DNA from: Maccoyibacter intestinihominis
GTDB lineage: Bacteria; Bacillota; Clostridia; Lachnospirales; Lachnospiraceae
DNA: 64,000 nt
NCBI RefSeq assembly: GCF_040096355.1
Contig: NZ_JBBMEX010000002.1
Span: forward strand, 248,001-312,000
Direction of reading: 5' to 3'
The notes under the pieces were generated by a model that had not been told where the DNA came from, searched no databases, and saw only the letters and a list, made by a program, of their open reading frames with translations. Within the stretch, counting starts at the first letter, position 1; every line of letters begins with the position of its first letter. A program made the translations under genes and the position numbers. Below are positions 40,435 to 49,133 of the stretch, one piece after another.

Positions 40435-41998
40435 TTTTATTTTTGCTTATCTGCGTCTTTCCAGAGATGATAAAGAAAAAATGGAGGAAAGCAACAGCAT
40501 TAAAAATCAAAGGCTTTTGATCCAGCATTTTGTAGAAAAACAGCCGGAATTTGCAGGGGCAAAGGTTTTCTTCTTTGTAGATGATGGTTACAGCGGTACA
40601 ACCTTTGACCGCCCGGAATTTAAGCGCATGATGGGGCTGATTACCAGGAGAAAACGGATCTGTATCATTGTCAAAGATTTGAGCCGCCTGGGAAGGGATA
40701 CCATAGAAACACAAAACTATATCGAAAAAATATTTCCGTTCCTTGGGGTGCGTTTCATTTCAATCAATGATTTTTATGACAGCAGCCAGAAACCTTCCGA
40801 AAGAAAGGATACGGAGATTAAATTTAAGAACCTAATCAATGGGATTTATCCCCAGATTTGTTCCGACAATATCAAAAAAGTTATGAGGAAACAGGCTGAA
40901 ATGGGACAATATCATGGTTCAATCCCAACATACGGATATTGCTTCCATGACGGTGTTCATACAAAACTTCATCTGGATACGGAGGCAGCTTCCGTTGTAA
41001 GGGGGATTTTCGACCAAAGGTTGGAAGGAAAGACCTATGCAGACATTGCCAGGGACCTGAATAAAAAAGAAGTTGAAACACCTACCGTATATCTTCAAAG
41101 GAAAGGCTGGGCGCCGGAAGCAAAGAAATCTGTGAAATTCTGGGACGGAAATTTAGTAAAGCTGATTTTGTTTAATCCGGTTTATGCAGGACTGACGGTA
41201 AGAGGGAAAACAGAAACCAGGGTTCCGTCAAAAAGAGAGTACCGATATATTTCAAGAGAGGATTGGATTTGCGTAAAAGGAGGACACGAAGCGATTGTAA
41301 CGGAGCAGGAGCTTCAGAAGGTCCAGGACATGGTACAGAAGGACAGAAAATATCATGGGTCTACACCGTCTTCTGAGAATATTTTTGCAGGCCTGATCCG
41401 CTGCGGGCATTGTGGTCGGAAAATGCGGATACGGACAGAATACAAAGAAAAGCCGATTTATTGTAAAAGTGTTACGACAGCCCCCAATGCTTCCTGTTAT
41501 CCAAAGAAATATAAGCAGAAAGAGTTGGAAGAACTGGTGCTAATTATGATAAGACAGCAGGCAGCCCTTGCAGAGGATACCATAAAGCAGTTAAAGAAAG
41601 CCAATCAGACTTTGAATATTCCGAAACTCCGGTATCGGAAAAAGCAATATGAAAAGAAGCTGGCACTTTGCAAACAGGAGAAAATGGAACTATATGAACA
41701 ATATGTAGAAGAACAGATTTCTTTGAAGGATTACCTGGCACGAAAACAAACCTATATGGAGAAAATAGCAGCTTATCAGCAAAAGATACAGGAGATAGAA
41801 GCAAAAATTTTAAAGGGGGAGGAGGAAAAACAAAAGGAGAAATCAGAGGGACTGCAACTTTTTGTAAAATATAAGGGATTGGAAGAGCTGTCTTATGAAG
41901 TTCTGCATGAGCTGATTGAAGTCATAAATTTTTATGATCCGGAACATATTGAAATTGTATGGAAATACAGGGACGAATTTCTGGAAGCAGTAGAATAA
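40424..41998 (+). CDS. Large serine recombinase 3
   Basis: 524 residues from the ATG at 40424, placed by GGAGGTC; the longer frame into the upstream gene is not needed. The catalytic motif is FAYLRLSRDD, then SIKNQRLLI and IVKDLSRLGRD. The recombinase domain has IPTYGYCFHDG, DIARDLNKKEV and LILFNPVYAGL. The zinc ribbon has RCGHCGRKMR, and a coiled-coil C-terminus follows. It lies about 4 kb from the right end of the element. Confidence 0.93.
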   Translation: MQYDFIFAYLRLSRDDKEKMEESNSIKNQRLLIQHFVEKQPEFAGAKVFFFVDDGYSGTTFDRPEFKRMMGLITRRKRICIIVKDLSRLGRDTIETQNYIEKIFPFLGVRFISINDFYDSSQKPSERKDTEIKFKNLINGIYPQICSDNIKKVMRKQAEMGQYHGSIPTYGYCFHDGVHTKLHLDTEAASVVRGIFDQRLEGKTYADIARDLNKKEVETPTVYLQRKGWAPEAKKSVKFWDGNLVKLILFNPVYAGLTVRGKTETRVPSKREYRYISREDWICVKGGHEAIVTEQELQKVQDMVQKDRKYHGSTPSSENIFAGLIRCGHCGRKMRIRTEYKEKPIYCKSVTTAPNASCYPKKYKQKELEELVLIMIRQQAALAEDTIKQLKKANQTLNIPKLRYRKKQYEKKLALCKQEKMELYEQYVEEQISLKDYLARKQTYMEKIAAYQQKIQEIEAKILKGEEEKQKEKSEGLQLFVKYKGLEELSYEVLHELIEVINFYDPEHIEIVWKYRDEFLEAVE

Positions 41999-42050
41999 GA
42001 AAGAACCGGGAGAGCTTATTGTCCTGGATTCCGGTAGAGAAAAAGATTTC

Positions 42051-42630
42051 ATAAAAGAGGAGGAAAACGCTGCGGTGTCTTCCTCTTCTTTGTATTAGGA
42101 GAAAATTAGGCAAAGAAGATGGGGGAGGAGCCATGTATCTTGAAACATATTCTATGGAAGAACTGATGGAGCTGATAGAAGAGAAAGGGTATTGCTCTGT
42201 GGAGGCAGTAGAAATCCTGAAAGAAATGGAACAGGCAAAAAAAGAGTATGATTTTTTACTCCGGGATTGTGAGGAAAAAGCGTGGAAAACAGACCAGGTG
42301 GTAGTTGATTATTACCGGCATCTCTTAGAAGAATTACGGAAATCGTTGCCCTATGATGCTATGGGAGGGCAGTACACAATTCCGATTTTGGTGTTACAGG
42401 AGTTCCGTAAACCGGACATTGTAGAAAAAATCAGGGATTTTATTGGTTGTCAGGCTGGATTTTCCGATCATGCTCTGTTACAGGAAATACAGAAATTTAT
42501 GACCGTACATCTGGACCCGCAGGGAATTATCCTCTATATGGACGTATTGGGAAACCAGCCGGCGGCAAGGAATGTTTACAAACAGGGAGGACAAATGTGG
42601 TAAAAGAAAGAGTATTGGCGGTTCTCGACA
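42051..42630 (+). repeat. Repeat unit, left copy (partner 44307-44719)
   Basis: This covers a terminator-like hairpin (GAGGA...TCCTC around the conserved AACGCTGCGGTG), the 156-aa gene and the first ~30 bp of the following gene. The right copy at 44307-44719 has the same borders but lacks about 170 bp inside. Between them lies the two-gene AbiH cargo. Confidence 0.8.
42133..42603 (+). CDS. Hypothetical mobile-element protein, 156 aa
   Basis: The start follows GGGGGAGGAGCC. The N-terminal helical part has MEELMELIEEKGYCSVEAVEI. The C-terminal part includes MGGQYTIPILVLQEFRK and IDFIGC-type segments with FSDHALLQEIQKF. It is soluble and no family was recognised. A broken second copy lies at 44391-44672. 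In the parental arrangement it would directly precede the 248-aa gene. Confidence 0.55.
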   Translation: MYLETYSMEELMELIEEKGYCSVEAVEILKEMEQAKKEYDFLLRDCEEKAWKTDQVVVDYYRHLLEELRKSLPYDAMGGQYTIPILVLQEFRKPDIVEKIRDFIGCQAGFSDHALLQEIQKFMTVHLDPQGIILYMDVLGNQPAARNVYKQGGQMW

Positions 42631-42680
42631 TCATTATGAAAATAAGATATAGGAAGATTATTGAAAAAGTGGTACAATAA
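42597..42680 (+). pseudogene. Truncated start of the 248-aa mobile-element gene
   Basis: A GTG overlapping the previous stop opens VVKERVLAVLD, the same start as the intact gene at 44684 (VKERVLAVPD). After nine residues the sequence changes to unrelated A+T-rich DNA. This marks the junction of the AbiH cargo. Confidence 0.7.
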
Positions 42681-42782
42681 AATATAAAGAAAAATAAGCA
42701 TTAAAAGTAATATAAAAACCAAAGAAAATATGATAGGTTAATAATTTAACTTAGAAATAGAATACGAATGGAGATGTTTAAA

Positions 42783-43361
42783 ATGGGTACATTGATACGT
42801 GAAAATAAAAGGAAAATAGCACTTAGTCTTAATATGGGTTTGTTGTTAATGGGATGTTTAATGTTAACGATTGGTGCATATCCAGCCTTATATAGTGGTG
42901 GAGCAAATGAAACACGTTTATCAATAGGAGCAACATGTATTGCATTTTGGTTTATTAGTTTTCCTGCTTTATCGAGAGAAACTAAAGAGAAAAAGATAGT
43001 TACAGTAAGCATCCATGCCATTACTGCATTTTCTGTTTTAATTATATTTTCTTGGGAGATACATTATATTCTTGTTAATTGGAAAAAAGGATCTCACTTG
43101 GGAGATATAGGATTTTGCATAGGGGGCATAATCGTGTGTTCCTATTTGTGTTATATACTTATCTCGTTCATTAAAACATTTTATTTTTTAATACAGAAGG
43201 TAAGGAGATTACTGTTTCCTAATAGTACAAATCAAAATGTTTCCAGAATTGTACATCTGCTAGAAATGGCTTCTTCGTTAATAGTATCTTTAACAGCTTT
43301 TATCGGAAGTCTAACAGCTGCTTGTGTAGCAGTGCAAACATTTTTGGAACATATTTACTAG
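42783..43361 (+). CDS. Four-TM membrane protein paired with AbiH
   Basis: 192 residues from the ATG at 42783, placed by GGAG 9 nt upstream. Four hydrophobic segments lie at about 14-35, 45-60, 75-96 and 108-130, and a last amphipathic or TM helix (about 155-185) follows near the C-terminus. It lies 13 bp before the AbiH gene and is A+T-rich like it, so the two entered together. It may be the membrane effector or a regulator of AbiH. No family was recognised. Confidence 0.6.
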   Translation: MGTLIRENKRKIALSLNMGLLLMGCLMLTIGAYPALYSGGANETRLSIGATCIAFWFISFPALSRETKEKKIVTVSIHAITAFSVLIIFSWEIHYILVNWKKGSHLGDIGFCIGGIIVCSYLCYILISFIKTFYFLIQKVRRLLFPNSTNQNVSRIVHLLEMASSLIVSLTAFIGSLTAACVAVQTFLEHIY

Positions 43362-43374
43362 GAGAGAAAAGAAA

Positions 43375-44280
43375 TTGGACAGATTGGTTATTATAGGAAA
43401 TGGTTTTGATCGGGCACACAATTTGCCCACTTCGTATTATGATTTTAAGGAGTATTTGAGAATATATGCTCGTGAATTTTATGAAGCTATATGTAAATAT
43501 ATACCAGAAGAAGAATTGTGGTTTCAATTTGAAATGGCTTTAGGCGAATTAGATAAATATCAAGTGCAAGAAGAAAATGCTTCATATTATCTTGATTATG
43601 GTGACGAAAATTGGAAAGACAGTGCTAATCATGACTTTCAATTTATGGTTGAGCAGGATTTGGCATTTGCATCTTATATTCCATATTATTTTAAGAAATG
43701 GATTGAGCAAATAGATACAAACGTTTTACCTTTGGTATCAAAGCGTATAATAAATAATACGTGTAAGATTCTAAATTTTAATTATACGGATACATTAGAA
43801 AGAGCATATAAAGTACCTGCTGAGAATATTTTATACATTCATGGAAAAGCCCTGAGCAGTAAGAAACTTGTAGTGGGACATCATGATATTTCTACTTTTC
43901 AGTACGGAGCTGTTTCTCCATTTAATGCAGCGGAAGAACATGGAATATATATACAAGATGATGATGAAGATTTTAGAATAACTGAAACAAAAGAAATCAT
44001 TAAAGCCTATTTTCAAAAGACATATAAAGATACGTTTGGTATTATACAAATGAATCAAAATTTTTTTGACTCTCTTATAAATATAAATGAAATATTTATA
44101 TTAGGTCATTCGTTATCTTCTGTAGATATGGATTATTTTGTTGAGATTAGAAAGAGAGTATTACATTCGTGTAAATGGTATATTTCATATTTCTCAGAAA
44201 GTGATTTAGATAATATGGAATATTTTGCAAAAAGGTTAGATATTAAAAATTTTCAGCCGGTAATGCTAAGTAATTTATAA
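43375..44280 (+). CDS. abiH: AbiH-family abortive phage infection protein
   Basis: 301 residues with a TTG start after AGGAGAG. The N-terminus IIGNGFDRAHNLPTSYYDF is the hallmark of the AbiH family (nucleotide-binding-like GNGFD loop). Further segments are ILNFNYTDTLE, YIHGKA, VVGHHD and IFILGHSLSSVD, also typical. AbiH gives abortive infection against phages in lactococci; its mechanism is unknown. It forms a two-gene cargo with the membrane protein before it, bracketed by a duplicated element segment. Confidence 0.85.
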   Translation: MDRLVIIGNGFDRAHNLPTSYYDFKEYLRIYAREFYEAICKYIPEEELWFQFEMALGELDKYQVQEENASYYLDYGDENWKDSANHDFQFMVEQDLAFASYIPYYFKKWIEQIDTNVLPLVSKRIINNTCKILNFNYTDTLERAYKVPAENILYIHGKALSSKKLVVGHHDISTFQYGAVSPFNAAEEHGIYIQDDDEDFRITETKEIIKAYFQKTYKDTFGIIQMNQNFFDSLININEIFILGHSLSSVDMDYFVEIRKRVLHSCKWYISYFSESDLDNMEYFAKRLDIKNFQPVMLSNL

Positions 44281-44390
44281 TACGATTATACAGTCAGAAA
44301 AGACTAATAAAAGAAGAGGAAAACGCTGCGGTGCCTTCCTCTTCTTTTATTTAGAAGAAAATTTAGAAAAGAAGGAAGGGGAGAAGAGCC

Positions 44391-44672
44391 ATGTATCTTG
44401 AAACATATTTTACGGAAAGACTATGAAAAAAGCTAGCATATAATGCTATGGGAGGTCAGCACACGATTCCGATTCTGGTGTTACAAGAGTTCCGTAAACG
44501 GGATATTGTAGAAAAAATCAGGAATTTTATTGGCTGCCAGGCTGGGTTTTCTGATCATGATCTGTTACAGGAAATACAGAAATTTATTACCGTACATCTG
44601 GACTCGCAGGGAATTATCCTCTATATGGACGTACTGGGGAATTTGCCGCGTGCAAGAAATAGTTACAAGTAA
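44391..44672 (+). pseudogene. Broken second copy of the 156-aa gene
   Basis: Starts as MYLETYFTERL and stops at once. The later half (44448-44672) is intact and nearly identical to the left copy (MGGQHTIPILVLQEFRK). About 170 bp are missing in the middle. Confidence 0.8.
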
Positions 44673-44683
44673 GGAGGACAAAT

Positions 44684-45430
44684 GTGGTAAAAGAAAGAGT
44701 ATTAGCAGTTCCAGATACAAGCATTTTTATTGCGGAGTTGCCGGAAGCAACCAGAAATATCATACGGAAAGATTTAGAGGAACATGCAAGGGAACATCAT
44801 TACCGGCTGGAATGGGACCGGGAAAGTAAAGATTATGTGGCAATGAGCCGGAGATTTTGCGATATGGAAAACATTTATACGGATACATATCTGCATTTCT
44901 GCGAGACAGGGGAAGATATAGAACCCTATGAAAAAAGCCTGAAGCGGACTATTTCTATCAGGTTGTATCAAGATGAGGTAGAAGAGCTCTGTAGGAAGTC
45001 TGGAAAAGTTGGGCTATCAATCGGTGAACTATTTGAAAACTTTGTTGCAGATTTGATTTGTGGTACACATACCAATGGTTCTGATGAACGCATGTATATT
45101 GAGCAATGGTTTGACCGGTGCTATTTCAGTATTATGCCAGAGGAAACATTTTTATCTTATCTGCTTGAAATGCGGGAGATAGACAGTGTTTTGGAATGCT
45201 GGGAAATCTTGCAGGAGTTGAAGGAGCTGGAAGAGCCGGATTGTTATGATAAAGAGGAACTGGAGATACAGCAGAACACTTTGGAAGACTATTTTCAGGA
45301 ATATAGAACCTATACAAGAGAAACGACAGAAGACCAGTTGGAAGCTGCTATGGAAAAGGTGCTGGAATGGAATAAAGAAAGAGAGTATTTGTTGGAGGGA
45401 AATGTCCCAGATAAGTCTTTGGGACGGTAG
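44684..45430 (+). CDS. Hypothetical mobile-element protein, 248 aa
   Basis: GTG start after AAGGAGGACAAAT (ATG two bases earlier is followed at once by a stop). Acidic and soluble. The N-terminus reads VPDTSIFIAELPEATRN, and the middle has ISIRLYQDEVEELCRKSG, which looks like a short DNA- or protein-binding helix pair. The C-terminal half is helical and Glu-rich. No family was recognised. Its 5' end is duplicated at 42597. Confidence 0.55.
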   Translation: MVKERVLAVPDTSIFIAELPEATRNIIRKDLEEHAREHHYRLEWDRESKDYVAMSRRFCDMENIYTDTYLHFCETGEDIEPYEKSLKRTISIRLYQDEVEELCRKSGKVGLSIGELFENFVADLICGTHTNGSDERMYIEQWFDRCYFSIMPEETFLSYLLEMREIDSVLECWEILQELKELEEPDCYDKEELEIQQNTLEDYFQEYRTYTRETTEDQLEAAMEKVLEWNKEREYLLEGNVPDKSLGR

Positions 45431-45455
45431 CCGGATTGGAGAAAGGAAGAAAACA

Positions 45456-45977
45456 GTGATAAGTAATGCGGAAAGAATTGTGTTAAGAAATATGTACCCA
45501 CCGGGGTGTCGGGTAGAGTTGGAAGATATGGAAGCTGATCCGTATGTAAAACTGAGTCCCGGTGATTTAGGAACCGTACAGTTTGTAGATGATGCCGGAC
45601 AGATTCATGTATCTTGGGATTGCGGACACAGCCTTGCTATGGTATTTGGTGTTGATCATTGCAGATGTATTATGAGAGAGGAACGTTTGCAGGAGCTATT
45701 ACAAAGAGTACAGGCTATGCCATTTGAGAGTTTGGAAAAAATGGAACTGTATATTAGGGAAAAATTATCCGGGGCTTTCCCTAAAATCAGTTTTCAGGAG
45801 AAAGAAGGGCAGGAGGCTTTTGTAGATATGGGAGTTGCTGCATTTATGAAAAAAGGTCTTGGTGTGGCAATTCAATATGAAACTGACAGCCAGCAGCACA
45901 TCTTTATAAAAAAGATGGAAATGCAGGGACAGGAGTTGGAAAGGAAAAATCCTTTTCCAGTACAGAAGAAGCGATAA
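45456..45977 (+). CDS. DUF4314-containing mobile-element protein
   Basis: 173 residues from the GTG at 45456, placed by GAAAGGAAG. Residues about 12-68 (MYPPGCRVELEDM, PGDLGTVQFVDDAGQIHVSW, MVFGVDHC) match DUF4314, a small beta domain common in conjugative elements. The C-terminal half is unassigned. It is the last element gene before the right boundary. Confidence 0.7.
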   Translation: MISNAERIVLRNMYPPGCRVELEDMEADPYVKLSPGDLGTVQFVDDAGQIHVSWDCGHSLAMVFGVDHCRCIMREERLQELLQRVQAMPFESLEKMELYIREKLSGAFPKISFQEKEGQEAFVDMGVAAFMKKGLGVAIQYETDSQQHIFIKKMEMQGQELERKNPFPVQKKR

Positions 45978-46029
45978 GAATGGTTTCTTTTAATTGCAAA
46001 AATCGACAATTTTTTTTGGATATAACTTG

Positions 46030-46042
46030 ACAGGATAGGGAA
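46030..46042. mobile_element. Right boundary of the integrated element (junction in ABC ATPase gene)
   Basis: To the right the frame reads GKSTLLNIIGG, a Walker A motif in mid-gene. To the left the frame stops (TAG at 46036-46038) and the sequence is unrelated to ABC transporters. Codon use changes from the element's A+T-rich style to the chromosomal style. The exact core bases cannot be fixed without the empty site. Confidence 0.65.
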
Positions 46043-46608
46043 AATCCACCTTATTGAATATTATAGGAGGAATTGAAACAGCCGATGAGGGCAGCATCAT
46101 CATTGATGGCGAGACCGTAGAGAACATGAATGACAAGCAGCTTTCCCTGTACAGAAGAAAGCACTTAGGATATGTGTTCCAGTCCTACAATCTGATTCCG
46201 AATCTGACGGTAAAAGAAAATATTGAAACGGGTGCGTACTTAAGCAATGATCCACTGCCGTTGGATGATATGTTAAAAACACTCGGACTCTGGGAGCATA
46301 AGGACAAAATCCCAAACCAGCTTTCCGGAGGACAGCAGCAGAGAACAGCCATCGGAAGGGCGATCATCAAAAATCCGGACATACTGCTCTGTGATGAGCC
46401 AACCGGAGCTTTGGACTATAAGACCTCGAAAGAGATTTTAAAACTCATTGAGACCGTAAATCAGAAATTTGGAAATACCGTCATCTTAGTCACACATAAT
46501 GATGCGATCCGCCATATGGCAGATCAGGTCATAAAGCTGCATGACGGACAGATCCGCCACAATGATAAGAATGAGCAGAAGATTCCTGCCGTAGATTTAG
46601 ACTGGTAA
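46039..46608 (+). pseudogene. 5'-truncated ABC transporter ATPase (MacB/BceA type)
   Basis: The visible part starts inside Walker A (GKSTLLNIIGG) and continues with LGYVFQSYNLIPN (Q-loop), LSGGQQQRTAIGRA (signature), ILLCDEPTGALD (Walker B) and VILVTHN (H-loop). About 40 N-terminal residues are lost to the element. The best in-frame start left is a TTG at 46054, which would lack the P-loop, so the product should be inactive. The intact 5' part should lie at the left end of the element outside this window. Confidence 0.8.
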
Positions 46609-46620
46609 GGAGGGAGCTGT

Positions 46621-48864
46621 ATGAAAAATCCATTACATAAAAGATATCTGCGGGAGTTAAAGCAGGATGCCGGAAAATATCTGGTACTGTTTTTGTTCCT
46701 GACACTGACGATTGGATTTGTATCGGGATTTCAGGTTGCTGACAGCAGTATGACCAAGGCATATGATGAGAGTTTTGAAAAATATAAAATAGAAGACGGA
46801 CATTTTACACTTGCAGTCAAAGCAGATAAGGAATTAAAGAGTAAATTAAAAAAAGAACATCTGAAACTGAGTGAAATCTTTTATAAAGATGTAGAGCGTA
46901 AAAACGAACATTCCGTGCGTATTTATACCCAAAATGACGATGTCAATAAAATCTGCGTCATGGATGGAAAATTCCCAGAGAATAAAGATGAGATCATCAT
47001 AGACAGGCTTTATGCGGAAAATAATGGGATCGCTATCGGAGACAAGTTTGATGTTGACGGGAAAAAGTTTACGGTCAGCGGAGTGGCAGCATTTTCTAAC
47101 TACAGTGCGTTGTTTAAAAACAATACGGATATGATGTTTGATGCTAACAAGTTTACCGTTGCCATGGTAACGAAAAAGGGCTTTGAGAGGTTTTCTGATG
47201 ATGAACTGCATTATTGCTATGCATACCGCTGGAATTACCGCGGATATTCGGAGCAGAAAGCATCGGATAAGTCAGACGATGTCAAAGACATTTTAAAGGA
47301 GACCGGCTTACTGACCGATTTTGTCAAGGCAAGTGATAATCAGGCGATCACCTTTACCGGTGAGGACATGGGCGGCGATTTGGTCATGATCATTACCCTG
47401 CTCTATATCGTGATGGTCGTTCTGGCATTTGTCTTTGCCGTAACGACACGCAGTACGATAGAAAAAGAAGCATCAACCATAGGAACCCTGCGGGCACTCG
47501 GCTACACACGGGGTGAACTGATCCGGCATTATCTGACCCTGCCGATCCGGGTTACGCTGATCTCAGCAGTTATCGGAAACATTTTAGGATATACCTGTAT
47601 GAAAGATGTGGTCGTAGATATTTATTATCACAGCTATTCACTTCCGACTTACGAGACGATCTGGAATACGGAAGCCTTCTGGCTGACGACCGTAGTTCCA
47701 TGCCTGATCGTATTTGCGATCGTGCTGTTGATCTTAGTTTCCATGATGCATCTGCCACCGTTGCAGTTTTTACGTCACGAGCTGCGGAAAAAGAAAAAGA
47801 AAGGCGTGATACATCTGCCGGAGTTTAAATTTTTTACACGTTTCCGGCTGCGTATCGTATTCCAGAATATTTCAGCATACCTGCCCCTGTTTTTAGGTGT
47901 ATTTTTTGCAAGTTTCCTGCTGTTCTTTGGCATGATGATGTCACCACTGTTACAGAACTTTAAAACAGAAGTCATCCATTCAGAAATTGCAAAGTATCAG
48001 TACATTTTAAAGGCACCTGTTCAGACAGAGACAAAGGGTGCGGAAAAATATGCAGTGATGTCCTTACAGACAGAGCGGGGCGAAGAGATCACGGTCTATG
48101 GTGTGGAAGAGGATTCTACCTATTTGAAGGATGCCAAGATCCCTTCCGGAAAAAATAAAGTGCTTCTTTCCGATGGATTTTTAGAAAAATATGGTCTGAA
48201 AGAGGGAGGAAAAGTAACCTTAGAAAAGAAATATGAGGATGATTCCTACACCTTTACCGTCAGTGGTACATATGATTATCCGGCGACCTTGTCGGTATTT
48301 ATGAGTATGGAGAATTTTAACCGTATCTTCGATTATGATGAGGATTATTTTAACGGATATTTTACAGATAAAAAAATAAAGGATATTGACAGCAGCATGG
48401 TTGCATCCATTATCACACAGGATGACCTGACCGTCATTGCGGACCAGTTAGAGGATTCCATGGGCGACATGATGTGGCTGATGTGCGCATTTTCCGTATT
48501 CCTCTATGTTTTAGTCATCTATCTGTTAGCAAAAATGATCGTGGAGAAAAATGAACAGTCCATTTCCATGATCAAGATCTTAGGCTACAGTGACAAAGAG
48601 GCAGGCAGTCTCTATAACCGTGCGACAGGAGTCGTATTAGTGATATCATTGCTACTCGTCATTCCAATCTGCCACTTTACAATGATGGCAATTTACTATG
48701 TGATGATGCAGCAATTTAACGGCTGGCTGACCTACTATGTTGCTCCTTGGGTCTATCCTGCGATGATTGCGATCGGCATTGTATGCTATCTGGTCGTACA
48801 TATGATCCAGATGAAGCGCATACGGAGAATCCCGATGGGACGTGCATTAAAGGATATGGAGTAA
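46621..48864 (+). CDS. FtsX-like ABC permease
   Basis: 747 residues, with start after AAGGAGGGAGCTG. TM1 is at about 20-40, a large extracellular domain at about 45-255, three TM segments at about 260-385, then a second FtsX half with one TM near 425, another outer domain, and three TM segments at the C-terminus ending MGRALKDME. It is the partner of the truncated ATPase 12 bp upstream. Such pairs act in peptide-antibiotic resistance or lipoprotein and envelope tasks. With its ATPase broken it is probably non-functional in this strain unless another ATPase replaces it. Confidence 0.85.
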   Translation: MKNPLHKRYLRELKQDAGKYLVLFLFLTLTIGFVSGFQVADSSMTKAYDESFEKYKIEDGHFTLAVKADKELKSKLKKEHLKLSEIFYKDVERKNEHSVRIYTQNDDVNKICVMDGKFPENKDEIIIDRLYAENNGIAIGDKFDVDGKKFTVSGVAAFSNYSALFKNNTDMMFDANKFTVAMVTKKGFERFSDDELHYCYAYRWNYRGYSEQKASDKSDDVKDILKETGLLTDFVKASDNQAITFTGEDMGGDLVMIITLLYIVMVVLAFVFAVTTRSTIEKEASTIGTLRALGYTRGELIRHYLTLPIRVTLISAVIGNILGYTCMKDVVVDIYYHSYSLPTYETIWNTEAFWLTTVVPCLIVFAIVLLILVSMMHLPPLQFLRHELRKKKKKGVIHLPEFKFFTRFRLRIVFQNISAYLPLFLGVFFASFLLFFGMMMSPLLQNFKTEVIHSEIAKYQYILKAPVQTETKGAEKYAVMSLQTERGEEITVYGVEEDSTYLKDAKIPSGKNKVLLSDGFLEKYGLKEGGKVTLEKKYEDDSYTFTVSGTYDYPATLSVFMSMENFNRIFDYDEDYFNGYFTDKKIKDIDSSMVASIITQDDLTVIADQLEDSMGDMMWLMCAFSVFLYVLVIYLLAKMIVEKNEQSISMIKILGYSDKEAGSLYNRATGVVLVISLLLVIPICHFTMMAIYYVMMQQFNGWLTYYVAPWVYPAMIAIGIVCYLVVHMIQMKRIRRIPMGRALKDME

Positions 48865-48926
48865 GGATAGGGAACGAAGAAATAAAAGAGAAAGATATAA
48901 AAGGATTTGATCAGAATCTTCAGAAG

Positions 48927-48963
48927 AACAGTACATTTCTAAAAATAGAGAGGTGCTGTTTTT
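48927..48963 (+). terminator. Terminator after the FtsX permease gene
   Basis: AACAGTAC (48927-48934) / GTGCTGTT (48953-48960) stem with a G:U pair and a loop of about 18 nt, followed by TTTCT. Confidence 0.55.
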
Positions 48964-49031
48964 CTATGTGTTTTAGAACATTCGAGTGGATTTTAAAAGA
49001 AAATTCGCACCGGCGAAATCCACAATCACGG

Positions 49032-49093
49032 TTGCGATACATCCTGTCACATGATACAATGAGTGCAAGCGAGAAGAACGTGCTTGCACGTTC
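49032..49093 (+). promoter_or_regulatory. Promoter and leader hairpins of the pyr operon
   Basis: TTGCGA (49032-49037), a 17-bp spacer and TACAAT (49055-49060). The expected transcript start is close to 49067. The leader begins with GTGCAAGC (49063-49070), which can pair with GCTTGCAC (49082-49089). The same GCTTGCAC region can instead fold in GAACGTG/CACGTTC (49076-49093). The rest of the 269-bp gap holds a further GTGGATTT/AAATCCAC stem near 48,989-49,025 and nothing else recognisable. Confidence 0.6.
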
Positions 49094-49133
49094 GGTGAGC
49101 ATACAGACTAGTAAAGCAAAGTGAGGAGAGGAA

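Noticed and set aside
42447..42680. 77-codon frame across the end of the 156-aa gene
   Set aside because: Its first part is the wrong frame of the 156-aa gene. Only the last 28 codons are real, as a truncated gene start.
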